64,000 bases of DNA, from NCBI RefSeq assembly GCF_014192215.1, contig NZ_JACHXP010000007.1, forward strand, positions 62,001 to 126,000. Direction: 5' to 3'. The stretch comes from Halomonas cerina. Lineage in GTDB: Bacteria; Pseudomonadota; Gammaproteobacteria; Pseudomonadales; Halomonadaceae. A program made the position numbers and the translations under genes. Of the stretch, positions 46,178-54,443 are shown in pieces; within the stretch, counting starts at the first letter, position 1; every line of letters starts with the position of its first letter. The notes beneath the pieces are model-generated. The model was given only the letters and a program-made list of their open reading frames with translations. It did no database searches and was not told the DNA's origin.

Positions 46178-46631
46178 CCCGCAGTTGGCGCTTCAGGGTA
46201 CTGATGGAGGGCGCCACCAGAAAACCGAAGGATACGCAGCCTTCTCGACCCGTTACCGCATGATGCATGCGATGGGCCTGGTACAGCCGTTTCAGGTACC
46301 CCTTGCGCGGCACGTAGCGAAACGGCCAGCGCTGGTGCACCAGCCCATCGTGGGCGAGAAAATAGAGCGCGCCGTACAGCGTCATGCCGGCGCCTATCCA
46401 CTGCAGCGGATACCCGCCCGCGGTGCCCAGGGCGATCAGCAGGATCGCGATGCCGGCGAAGACCACCGCGTAGAGGTCGTTCTTCTCGAACCAGCCCCGT
46501 CGCGGCTCGTGATGGGAACGGTGCCACCCCCAGCCCCAGCCGTGCATGATGTACTTGTGCGCGTACCAGGCGAAGGCCTCCATGCCGGCCACCGTGGCCA
46601 GCACGATCAATGTATTGACCAGCAGCATCAT
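46119..46631 (-). CDS. crtZ: Beta-carotene hydroxylase CrtZ
   Basis: Non-heme diiron membrane hydroxylase of 170 residues turning beta-carotene into zeaxanthin. All histidine clusters are visible: HKYIMHGWGWGWHRSHH, HDGLVHQRWPF and HRMHHAVTGREGCVSFGF. It is convergent with crtB, as in Pantoea, though now separated by the inserted DNA. The start at 46631 overlaps the tail of the decayed gene upstream. Together with crtX it predicts zeaxanthin glucosides as end products. Confidence 0.93.
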   Translation of the reverse strand: MMLLVNTLIVLATVAGMEAFAWYAHKYIMHGWGWGWHRSHHEPRRGWFEKNDLYAVVFAGIAILLIALGTAGGYPLQWIGAGMTLYGALYFLAHDGLVHQRWPFRYVPRKGYLKRLYQAHRMHHAVTGREGCVSFGFLVAPSISTLKRQLREKHGGPVKKATTLDAARDR

Positions 46632-47066
46632 GGCCGATATTCCTCCAGCGTTCGACGCAACGCCTCGGCGGACCGAAACTCGCGACGTTCGCGTACCTTG
46701 ATGTCATCGAGATCCAGCCAGAGTACCGTTATCATCACCGCCGAGGGGCTGCGGCGCAACGCGATTCTCTCGGTCGAGCAGCGCGCGATAGTTCGCCGAG
46801 CGCATCGACGGCACCAGTACGAATTTGGCGACCAGGCCGGGAATACGCAGCAGGCTCGTCTGCTCGTCGAGCGTCACGGTATCGCCGAACTGGTCCTCCA
46901 GGGTCCAGGGCGCAAGACGCTCGCCCACCTCGATGGCCTGCGCCGAGGCGCTGACGAGCAAAAGACCGAGCAGGAAGACGAGCGGGGCAAGGCAACTGGA
47001 GGCCTTACCGACACCCCCCATTACCGGGGTGGGATGGCGGCGGGGCGCTTCGGGCGTGGCGCTCAT
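46628..47066 (-). pseudogene. Decayed exported-protein gene with ilvD-like 5' end
   Basis: The open frame starting at 47066 encodes MSATPEAPRRHPTPVMGGVGKASS, which resembles the IlvD N-terminus, then a membrane segment (LVFLLGLLLVSASAQA) and a thioredoxin-fold-like piece (VGERLAPWTLEDQFGDTVTLDE, VLVPSMRSANYRALLDRENRVA). It stops at 46704, but another frame from about 46740 continues with ITVLWLDLDDIKVRERREF and ends at 46628, overlapping the crtZ start. A frameshift therefore lies near 46730-46745. Compared with similar exported proteins a central part also seems missing. It looks like a fused remnant, although a sequencing error could explain the frameshift alone. Confidence 0.6.
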
Positions 47067-47089
47067 GGGGAGATCTCCTCGATCGGTCA
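46996..47089. repeat. ilvD 5'-end repeat, copy 2
   Basis: Diverged copy of 35045-35142 in the same orientation: matching start codon, leader and first 24 or so codons. It ends inside the stop codon of egtD (47087-47089). Identity is roughly three quarters, with one codon and one single-base gap. Confidence 0.7.
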
Positions 47090-48061
47090 GGCGATGAATG
47101 GGTCACTCGACAGGTAGTGCACGCTGAACAGCGCCTCGGCATCCTGCCAGACGGCACGCGACCGGTAGCCGGCCCGCTCGGCCAGGGCCTGGAAACCCGC
47201 CACGCTGTACTTGCAGGAGTTCTCAGTATGCAGCGTCTCGTCCCGGTCGAAGGCGAAGCGATGGCCGTCGAGGAGGATGGTCTGCCGGCACCGGCTGACC
47301 AGGTGCATCTCGATGCGCGAGGCTGGCGCAGCGAAGAAGGCCCGGTGCCGGAAGTCGGCGACCTCGATCGTGGCCCCCAGTTCCCGGCATATGCGCTCCA
47401 GCAGGTTTAGGTTGAAGGCCGCCGTGACGCCGGCGGCGTCGTTGTAGGCCGCCTCGAGGATACGGGCATCCTTAACCAGGTCGACACCGATCAGCACCCC
47501 GCTGCCCGGCGGCAACGCCCGACGCAGTCGCGAGAGGAAGGCCTCGGCCTCGGCCGGCGTGAAGTTGCCGATGCTCGAGCCGGGGAAGAAGGCCACCACC
47601 CTTCGCCCCTCGATGCCCGGCGGCAAGTGCAGGCGACGCGAGAAGTCGGCCCAGGCGGCGTGCACCTCGAGCCAGGGATAGTCGGCCGCCAGCCGGCGGG
47701 TGCTCTCGAGCAGGAAATCGCGCGAGATATCGATGCCCAGGTAGCGGCGTGGCCGCATCGCCTCCAGCAGCAGCCTGACCTTGCGACTGGCGCCGCTGCC
47801 CAGTTCGACCAGCAATGACTCCGGCCCGACGATGGCGGCGATCTCCTCGGCGGCCTCGGCCAGGATGCCCTCCTCGGTCCGGGTCAGGTAGTACTCGGGC
47901 TGGCGACAGATGGTCTCGAAGAGCCGGGAGCCGCGCCGGTCATAGAAGTACTTGGGCGAGAGGCGCTTGCGCGGAAGGCCCAGCCCGGCGATCACCTCGT
48001 CGCGAAACGAGGACCCCGTCCCCTCGACATGCTGATCATGGAAGCGCACGGCAGTGGACAT
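47087..48061 (-). CDS. egtD: L-histidine N-alpha-methyltransferase EgtD
   Basis: SAM-dependent methyltransferase of 324 residues making hercynine (trimethyl-histidine), the precursor of ergothioneine and selenoneine. Visible marks: LSPKYFYDRRGSRLFE, YYLTRTEEGIL, LVELGSGASRKVRLLL (SAM site), VVAFFPGSSIGNFTP and EMHLVSRCRQT. Length matches the family. It is divergent from senC with 99 bases between. No egtC, egtE or classical egtB was seen, so hercynine most likely feeds SenA encoded 3.5 kb away. Confidence 0.93.
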   Translation of the reverse strand: MSTAVRFHDQHVEGTGSSFRDEVIAGLGLPRKRLSPKYFYDRRGSRLFETICRQPEYYLTRTEEGILAEAAEEIAAIVGPESLLVELGSGASRKVRLLLEAMRPRRYLGIDISRDFLLESTRRLAADYPWLEVHAAWADFSRRLHLPPGIEGRRVVAFFPGSSIGNFTPAEAEAFLSRLRRALPPGSGVLIGVDLVKDARILEAAYNDAAGVTAAFNLNLLERICRELGATIEVADFRHRAFFAAPASRIEMHLVSRCRQTILLDGHRFAFDRDETLHTENSCKYSVAGFQALAERAGYRSRAVWQDAEALFSVHYLSSDPFIA

Positions 48062-48100
48062 CGCGAGCCCTCGCTGGCGACAGGATGGCGTCTCGTCGCG

Positions 48101-48148
48101 GGAATCCATCTAGACTGGACCGGCAACGCGATTCCCCCTCAATCTAGA
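48101..48148. promoter_or_regulatory. Repeated motifs in the egtD/senC divergent region
   Basis: ATCTAGA occurs twice (48108-48114 and 48142-48148), and GGAATC (48101-48106) pairs with GATTCC (48130-48135). These lie in the 99-base region that must hold both divergent promoters, so they are candidate regulator sites. Not matched to a known regulator. Confidence 0.35.
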
Positions 48149-48160
48149 GCGAGCTTGACC

Positions 48161-50443
48161 ATGCAGCAACCGCAGCAACCGGTGTTACGCGACATCGTGC
48201 TGGTCGGCGGCGGCCACAGCCACGTCGGCGTGCTGAGGCGTTTTGCCATGCGCCCCGAGCCCGGGGTGCGCCTGACGCTGATCTGTCGCGATACCCATAC
48301 CCCCTATTCCGGCATGCTGCCGGGCTACATTGCCGGGCATTACACTCATGATGAGGTGCATATCGACCTGCGCCGACTGGCGGAATATGCCGGGGCACGC
48401 TTCCTGCGCGACGAGGCGATCGGCATCGACCATGACGGGCAGCGTGTGCGGTGCCGTTCACGTCCCCCGGTGCCCTATGACCGGCTGTCGATCAACATCG
48501 GCTCGACCCCGCGCGTGGAGGCGGTCTCGGGGGCTGGCGAGCATGCCGTGCCGGTCAAGCCGATCCATCGCTTCCACGATCGCTGGCAGACGCTGCTCGA
48601 GCGCGTCCTGCATCACCCCGGCACCACCCGCATCGCGGTGGTCGGCGGCGGGGCCGGCGGGGTCGAGCTGCTGCTGGCCATGCAGCACCGCCTGCGCCGC
48701 GAGTTGGCCGAACGGCGGCGCGATCCCGACGAGTTGGCCTTCACGCTGTTCACCCGCGGCGAGCGGCTGCTGCCGACGCACAACGCCCGGGTACATGCGC
48801 ATTTCCGGGACACGCTCCGGCGTCGCGGCGTCGAGGTGCATACCGGCACCGATGTCACCGCCGTCGACAGCGGCCGGCTGCAGGGGGACGACGGCACCTG
48901 GCATGACGCCGACGAGATTATCTGGGTGACCGACGCCGGCGGGGCCGCCTGGCTGCGCGATACCCGGCTCGAGCTCGACGACGGAGGCTTCATCAAGGTC
49001 GACGACACCCTGCAATCGCTGAGCGATCCGCGCATCTTCGCCGCCGGTGACATCGCCCAGCAGGCCAACCACCCGCGCGAGAAGGCCGGGGTCTTCGCCG
49101 TGCGTCAGGGTCGCCCGCTGGCCGACAACCTGCGCGCCGCCGTGACCGGCCGGCCGCTGAAGCCCTACCATCCCCAGGCCCGCTGGCTGGCCCTGATCAG
49201 TACCGGCGACCGGCATGCCGTGGCTTCGCGTGGCGGGCTGTGCCTGACCGGCGACTGGGTATGGCGCTGGAAGGACTGGATCGACCGACGCTTCATGGCC
49301 CGCTTCAACGATCTGCCGCCCATGTCGGAAGACGACGGGAAGGCGCCGGACAAGACCCGGGTGGCGCTCGACGAGGAGGAAAGCGCCCAGGCCATCTCGG
49401 CCATCGCCATGCGCTGCGGCGGCTGCGGCGCCAAGGTCGGCGCCTCGGTGCTTTCCCGCGCCCTGTCGACCCTGACGCCGATCCACCGCGACGAGATCCT
49501 CGTGGGCCTGCACGACCCGGACGATGCCGCCGTGGTGCGAGTTCCGCCGGGCAAGGCGATGGTGCATACCGTGGACTTCTTCCGCGCCTTCATCGATGAC
49601 CCCTACGTGTTCGGCAAGGTCGCCGCCAACCATGCCCTGGGCGACATCTTCGCCATGGGCGCCGAAGCGCAGACCGCCACGGCTGTCGCCACGGTGCCTC
49701 AGGGGCTGGAAGCCAAGGTCGAGGACACCGTCTTCCAGATGATGGCCGGGGCGGTCGAGGTGCTCAACGCGGCCGGCTGTGCGCTGGTCGGTGGCCATAC
49801 CGGCGAGGGCCGCGAGCTGGCTCTGGGCTTCGCCGTCAACGGCCTGATCGATACCGAGGGCGACGTCGCCCTGCGCAAGGGCGGCCTGCGTCCCGGCCAG
49901 GTCCTGATCCTCACTAAGCCCCTCGGCACCGGCACCCTGTTCGCCGCCCATGCCCGGCTGGGGGCCCGGGGGCGCTGGATCGATGCCGCCCTGGACAGCA
50001 TGGGCCAGTCGAACCGCGAGGCTGCGAGCTGCCTGCGCGAGCACGGGGCCACCGCCTGTACCGACCTCACCGGCTTCGGCCTGCTCGGTCACCTGGTGGA
50101 GATGACGCGACCCTCCGGCGTCGATGCCGAACTCGACCTGGCGGCCCTGCCGGTCCTCGACGGTGCCGAGGAGACCATCGCCGCCGGCATCCTGAGCTCG
50201 CTGCAACCGGCCAACGTGCGCCTGCGCCGGGCTATCTGTGACCAGGCAACCTGGATCGACCATCCCCGCTACCCGCTGCTGTTCGATCCCCAGACCGCCG
50301 GCGGGCTGCTGGCCGGCGTGCCGGCAGAACGCGCCGAGGCGTGTCTCGCCGCCCTGCACGCCCGGGGTTATCCCCAGGCCGTGATCATCGGCCGCGTCCT
50401 CGCGCCCGGCGAGGCACTGGAGCCCATTAGCCTGAAAGGCTAA
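48161..50443 (+). CDS. senC: Oxidoreductase-selenophosphate synthetase fusion (SenC/SelD)
   Basis: Two-domain protein of 760 residues. Residues about 10-385 are an FAD/NAD(P) oxidoreductase of the NDH-2-like kind found fused to SelD (GGGHSHVGVL at 16, VVGGGAGGVEL at 160, IFAAGDIAQQ at 292). Residues about 410-760 are selenide,water dikinase: Cys422 in RCGGCGAKVG is the catalytic cysteine, followed by HTVDFFRAFIDDPYVFGKVAANHALGDIFAMGA and DPQTAGGLLAGV. It makes selenophosphate from selenide and ATP. The oxidoreductase half may generate or channel selenide (inference). Placed with senB and senA, it should act as SenC; it may also serve selenoprotein synthesis. Confidence 0.9.
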   Translation: MQQPQQPVLRDIVLVGGGHSHVGVLRRFAMRPEPGVRLTLICRDTHTPYSGMLPGYIAGHYTHDEVHIDLRRLAEYAGARFLRDEAIGIDHDGQRVRCRSRPPVPYDRLSINIGSTPRVEAVSGAGEHAVPVKPIHRFHDRWQTLLERVLHHPGTTRIAVVGGGAGGVELLLAMQHRLRRELAERRRDPDELAFTLFTRGERLLPTHNARVHAHFRDTLRRRGVEVHTGTDVTAVDSGRLQGDDGTWHDADEIIWVTDAGGAAWLRDTRLELDDGGFIKVDDTLQSLSDPRIFAAGDIAQQANHPREKAGVFAVRQGRPLADNLRAAVTGRPLKPYHPQARWLALISTGDRHAVASRGGLCLTGDWVWRWKDWIDRRFMARFNDLPPMSEDDGKAPDKTRVALDEEESAQAISAIAMRCGGCGAKVGASVLSRALSTLTPIHRDEILVGLHDPDDAAVVRVPPGKAMVHTVDFFRAFIDDPYVFGKVAANHALGDIFAMGAEAQTATAVATVPQGLEAKVEDTVFQMMAGAVEVLNAAGCALVGGHTGEGRELALGFAVNGLIDTEGDVALRKGGLRPGQVLILTKPLGTGTLFAAHARLGARGRWIDAALDSMGQSNREAASCLREHGATACTDLTGFGLLGHLVEMTRPSGVDAELDLAALPVLDGAEETIAAGILSSLQPANVRLRRAICDQATWIDHPRYPLLFDPQTAGGLLAGVPAERAEACLAALHARGYPQAVIIGRVLAPGEALEPISLKG

Positions 50444-50473
50444 GGACCGAGGGCTGAGGGCCGAGGACAAGAC

Positions 50474-51463
50474 TCAGGACACAAGCTGGCAGGCGGCGAG
50501 CACGCCGGCCAGGGCCTCGCGTTCGGCCGCGGGAGTGAACAGCGGTGCCCGGGCCTGCACATGTCGGCGGAGCTGCTCGACGAAGGCCGGCTCCCGCTCG
50601 GCGCGCCGCAGGCAAGCGCGCAGGGCCTCGGTATCGCCCACCGGGAAGTAGCCGGGATAGTCCTCGCCCAGCAGGCCGCGATTGCCGGGGATATCGGAGG
50701 CTATCACCGGCAGGCCGGCCACGCAGGCCTCGCTGACCACATTGGCGCCCCCTTCCATACGCGAGCTGATCACCATCAGCCGGGCCCGGGCCATCCACTG
50801 GCGAACGCGCCAGCGGGGCAGGTCACCGAGCCAGCGGTAGCGTGGGTTGCGGGCCATTTCGTCGCGTGCCGCGCGGGCCCAGTCCAGGCCATGGGCGCCA
50901 CCGAGCTGGACTACCCGCAGCCGTGACGCCGGCGGCAGGTCGCGCACCGCCAGCGCCGCCCTCAGCGAGTCCTTCTCCTCGCGCAGGTGGCCGGCGACCA
51001 GCACATCGAAGGTCCGCTCACCGGGGCCCGCGGCCCGGGACGGCAGCGGAAGCGCCGACTGGTGCACGACCCGCAGGCGCGGATGGAAGCGTGCCGGCAG
51101 ATCCTCCTCCAGGCAGTCATGCAGGCCGACAAGCACATCCGCGGACACGAGACTGTCGAGAACCACCTCGGGGTGGCTATGCTGGAAACGGTAGACGTCG
51201 GTCCCGGTCAGCACCACGACCACCGGGCAGGCGAAGGTCTCGCGACAGGCCCGAATGGCCGCATGGCTGCGCCAGGCATGCAGGGCGAACAGCAAATCCG
51301 GCGGCCGGCCCCCGGGGCACCAGGTGGACGGCGCGTCCTCCGGTACCGCCAGGTGCACCCGGCAGCCCAGTTCGCGCAAGCGTCGCGCCCAACGGGTCGC
51401 CGTGGTTCGGTTGCCGGCCCGCGACCCGCGCCCGGCCGGGGTTACCAGCGTCACCTTCAACAT
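50474..51463 (-). CDS. senB: Selenosugar synthase SenB (TIGR04348-like glycosyltransferase)
   Basis: GT4-like protein of 329 residues: N-terminal LVTPAGRGSRAGNRTTATRWARRLRELGC, then VVVLTGTDVYRF, VLVAGHLREEKDSLRAALAVRDLP, and the sugar-nucleotide part MARARLMVISSRMEGGANVVSEACVAGLPVIASDIPGN. This pattern is the family now known as SenB, which joins selenophosphate and UDP-GlcNAc into a selenosugar. The ATG at 51463 has GGGAG upstream. A 100-residue in-frame extension upstream lies antisense to senA and is not real. It is back-to-back with senA, 25 bases between start codons. Confidence 0.88.
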   Translation of the reverse strand: MLKVTLVTPAGRGSRAGNRTTATRWARRLRELGCRVHLAVPEDAPSTWCPGGRPPDLLFALHAWRSHAAIRACRETFACPVVVVLTGTDVYRFQHSHPEVVLDSLVSADVLVGLHDCLEEDLPARFHPRLRVVHQSALPLPSRAAGPGERTFDVLVAGHLREEKDSLRAALAVRDLPPASRLRVVQLGGAHGLDWARAARDEMARNPRYRWLGDLPRWRVRQWMARARLMVISSRMEGGANVVSEACVAGLPVIASDIPGNRGLLGEDYPGYFPVGDTEALRACLRRAEREPAFVEQLRRHVQARAPLFTPAAEREALAGVLAACQLVS

Positions 51464-51488
51464 GTTCCTGCTCCCTGATGAGGCCGGC

Positions 51489-52838
51489 ATGCCCTCCACA
51501 TCATTCAGCACCCCGCCCACGCCACCTCGAAGCGCCGACGAGCTGGCGGCGATGCTCACCGAGTCCCGTGACCGTAGCCTGGCCCTGATGCGGGATCTTC
51601 TCGAGATCCGCGAGCTCGGTCCCTGCCTGGCCATCGTCAACCCGCCGCTGTGGGAGCTCGGGCACCTGGGCTTGTTCCATGACCATTTCGCCCTTCGCAG
51701 GCTCCATGGTCTGCCCGAGTACCAGCTCAGCGGGGCCGACCGGCTGTTCGACTCCAGCAGCATCGCCCACGACGACCGTTGGGCGCTACCCCTGCCCTCC
51801 CGCGAGGAAACGCTGGACTACCTGGCCCGCGTGCAACAGGCCATGCTCGACCGCCTGCCCGGCGGCCTGGCCGGTGCCGCCCAAAGCTATGTCTACCAGC
51901 TCACCACCCTGCACGAGGACATGCACGGCGAGGCCTTCATCTACACCCGCCAGACCTTGGGCGACCCACCGCCCGTGCTGGGCGCGCCTCCCCCGGGGCA
52001 GGCCCCGATCGACACGCCAGCCGGCGCGCTGCCCGGCGATGTGACGATTCCCGGCGGGCGGCACTGGCTCGGCTCCGACGCCAACGTACCCTTCCGCTTC
52101 GATAACGAGAAGCCGCCCCTGGAGGTCGAGGTCGCCCCCTTCGCCATCGCCCGGGCCCCGGTAACCAACGCCGAGTTCGCCGCCTTCGTCGCCGACGCTG
52201 GCTATACCCGACCCGCGCTGTGGAGCTCGGCCGGCTGGCAATGGTGCGAACAGCTGGGCCTCGAGGCTCCCCTGTACTGGCGCCGGGCCACCGCGGGTGG
52301 CTGGGAGGAGCGTGCCTTCGATCGCTGGCGACCGCTAGCGCCCCACCAGCCGGTGATGCATGTCAGCTACCACGAGGCCGAGGCCTGGTGTCGCTGGGCC
52401 GGACGACGCCTGCCCAGCGAGGCCGAGTGGGACGTCGCCGCCAGCCGAGCGCCGACCCCCGACGGGGCCTCGCTCGCCCCGGGCAAGCGCCGCTACCCCT
52501 GGGGCGAGGCGCCGCCCGACGGCCGGTACGCCAACCTAGACGCCTGGCAGCTGGGGCGCCTCGACGTGGCGGCGCTGCCCGAGGGCGACAGCGCCTTCGG
52601 CTGCCGCCAGATGCTGGGCAACATCTGGGAATGGACGGCCTCGCCCTTTGGCCCCTTCCCGGGCTTCACTCCCGACCTCTACCGCGACTACTCCGCGCCC
52701 TGGTTCGCCGAGGGTCGCCGAGTGCTGCGGGGCGGAGCCTGGGGCACCCGTTCGCGGCTGATCCACAACGGTTATCGCAACTTCTTCACACCCGACCGGC
52801 AGGATATCCTGGCCGGCTTTCGCACCTGCGCCCACTGA
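51489..52838 (+). CDS. senA: Selenoneine synthase SenA (EgtB-like)
   Basis: EgtB-type nonheme-iron enzyme of 449 residues. The N-terminal DinB-like domain carries the iron ligands: His in NPPLWELGHLGLFHDHFAL and the HEDMHGE motif. The C-terminal FGE-sulfatase-like domain shows PLEVEVAPFAIARAPVTNAEFAAFV, HVSYHEAEAWCRWAGRRLPSEAEW, GNIWEWTASPF and RVLRGGAWGTRS. SenA joins hercynine with a selenosugar to a selenoxide. Neighbouring senB, senC and egtD favour this over ergothioneine synthesis. GAGG six bases before the ATG at 51489 sets the start; an ATG at 51462 would overlap senB. Confidence 0.87.
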   Translation: MPSTSFSTPPTPPRSADELAAMLTESRDRSLALMRDLLEIRELGPCLAIVNPPLWELGHLGLFHDHFALRRLHGLPEYQLSGADRLFDSSSIAHDDRWALPLPSREETLDYLARVQQAMLDRLPGGLAGAAQSYVYQLTTLHEDMHGEAFIYTRQTLGDPPPVLGAPPPGQAPIDTPAGALPGDVTIPGGRHWLGSDANVPFRFDNEKPPLEVEVAPFAIARAPVTNAEFAAFVADAGYTRPALWSSAGWQWCEQLGLEAPLYWRRATAGGWEERAFDRWRPLAPHQPVMHVSYHEAEAWCRWAGRRLPSEAEWDVAASRAPTPDGASLAPGKRRYPWGEAPPDGRYANLDAWQLGRLDVAALPEGDSAFGCRQMLGNIWEWTASPFGPFPGFTPDLYRDYSAPWFAEGRRVLRGGAWGTRSRLIHNGYRNFFTPDRQDILAGFRTCAH

Positions 52839-52920
52839 GGGCTTCCCACGGCAGGATCGGCAAGCTCACGCCTTTTTGGGTAACATGCCGGTCTGCCTAT
52901 CCCTTCAGGAGAATCTGACC

Positions 52921-53790
52921 ATGCTCGCACGCCTGACCCTCGCCCTACCTCTAGCTCTGACACTGGCTCTGGTGCCCCCCCTGGCCGGCGCCGCGGAGAC
53001 CTTCGTGTTCACCGCCATCCCCGACGAGGACGAGACGCGTCTGCAGGCGCGCTTCCAGAAGGTCGCCGACTATCTCGAGGAAGAGCTCGAGGTCGAGGTA
53101 CGCTTCGTGCCGGTGAAGTCCTATGCCGCCGCGGTCAGCGCCTTCCGCAACGACCAGGTGCAGCTGGCCTGGTTCGGCGGCCTCTCCGGCGTCCAGGCCC
53201 GCGAGCGGGTGCCGGGCTCCCGGGCGCTGGCCCAGGGCGTCGAGGACGCCGAGTTCCGGACCTACTTCATCGCCCACGAGAGCACCGGCCTGGAGGAAGG
53301 CGCGGGGCTCGTCGACGCCATGCGCGGCATGACCTTCACCTTCGGCTCCAAGGGCTCCACCTCCGGACGGCTGATGCCTGAGCACTACCTGCGCGAGGCC
53401 TTCGACGAGGCCCCGGAAGAGCTCTTCTCCCGGGTCGGCTTCAGCGGCAACCACAGCCGCACCGCCTCGCTGGTCGCCAGCGGTGCCTACCAGCTCGGGG
53501 CCCTCAACTACACCGTCTGGGAGAACGAGGTCGAGGCCGGCAACATCGATACCGACAGCGTCAACGTGGTCTGGAAGACCCCGACCTATCCCGACTACCA
53601 GTGGAGCATCCGCGGCGACGTCGACGAGCGCTTCGGCGAGGGCTTCGCCGATCGCGTCCAGGAGGCGCTGCTCGAGATGGACGACCCGGCACTGCTCGAG
53701 AGCTTCCCCCGCTCCGGCTTCATCCCCGTAAGTAACGACGACTACGAGGTCATCCGCGAGGTCGGCCGGCAGCTCGACATCCTCGACTGA
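52921..53790 (+). CDS. PhnD-like binding protein, putative selenium-oxyanion importer
   Basis: Periplasmic binding protein of 289 residues, signal peptide ending LAGAAET. PhnD/PhoD-type blocks: FTAIPDEDETRLQARFQKVADYLEEELEVEVRFVPVKSYAAAVSAFRNDQVQLAWFGGLSG and TFGSKGSTSGRLMPEHYLREAF. PhnD proteins bind phosphonates or related oxyanions. A distinct clade found next to selD and TIGR04348 genes is annotated as putative selenate transport, and this context matches. The start has AGGAG upstream; its TGA overlaps the ATPase ATG. Ligand inferred. Confidence 0.82.
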   Translation: MLARLTLALPLALTLALVPPLAGAAETFVFTAIPDEDETRLQARFQKVADYLEEELEVEVRFVPVKSYAAAVSAFRNDQVQLAWFGGLSGVQARERVPGSRALAQGVEDAEFRTYFIAHESTGLEEGAGLVDAMRGMTFTFGSKGSTSGRLMPEHYLREAFDEAPEELFSRVGFSGNHSRTASLVASGAYQLGALNYTVWENEVEAGNIDTDSVNVVWKTPTYPDYQWSIRGDVDERFGEGFADRVQEALLEMDDPALLESFPRSGFIPVSNDDYEVIREVGRQLDILD

Positions 53791-54443
53791 TGAACGCCCT
53801 GGCCCTCAACGAGATCGTCGCCGACTACGGCACGCAGCGCGTCCTCGGCCCGCTCAGCATCACCCTGGCCCGCGGCGAACGGGTGGCGCTGGTGGGCCGC
53901 AGCGGCACCGGCAAGTCGACGCTGCTCGGCGTCATGCACCAGCACTGGCACCGCCAGGGCGTCGCCCTGATGCCCCAGGAACTGGGCCTGGTGCCCTCGT
54001 TGAGCGTGTTCCACAACGTCTTCATGGGTCGGCTCGCCCGGCAGCCCACCTGGTACAACCTGGCGAGCCTGGTGCGGCCCTTTCGCCACGACGTGGCCGC
54101 GATCCGGCCGCTGCTGGAGCGGCTGGGCATCGACGACAAGTGCTGGACGGCCACCGGCGAGCTCTCCGGCGGCCAGCGTCAGCGGGTCGCCGCGGCCAGG
54201 GCGCTCTACCAGCAGGGCGACCTGCTGCTCGCCGACGAGCCCGTCTCGGCCCTCGACGGTCCGCTGTCGGAGGTGGTGATGACGGCGCTGACCCAGGCCT
54301 ATCCCACCGCCGTGCTGGCCATGCACGACGTGGAGCTGGCCCTGCGCTTCACCGAGCGGGTGATCGGCATCGCCGACGGTGCCATCGTCATCGATGCTCC
54401 GAGCCGCACGCTTCGCGCCCAGGACCTGCTGGTACTCTATTGA
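53790..54443 (+). CDS. PhnC-like ABC transporter ATP-binding protein
   Basis: ATPase of 217 residues, short for a PhnC. Walker A GRSGTGKSTLLG, signature ELSGGQRQRVAAARALYQQ, Walker B LLLADEPVSALD, switch region VLAMHDVELAL. Starts on the last base of the binding-protein stop codon and ends overlapping the permease ATG by one base, so the three genes form one coupled unit. Energises the putative selenium-oxyanion importer. Confidence 0.9.
   Translation: MNALALNEIVADYGTQRVLGPLSITLARGERVALVGRSGTGKSTLLGVMHQHWHRQGVALMPQELGLVPSLSVFHNVFMGRLARQPTWYNLASLVRPFRHDVAAIRPLLERLGIDDKCWTATGELSGGQRQRVAAARALYQQGDLLLADEPVSALDGPLSEVVMTALTQAYPTAVLAMHDVELALRFTERVIGIADGAIVIDAPSRTLRAQDLLVLY

Noticed and set aside
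51489..52838. Classical EgtB (ergothioneine) annotation
   Set aside because: EgtB-like, but adjacent senB, a SelD fusion and a putative selenium transporter, with no egtC or egtE, favour SenA.
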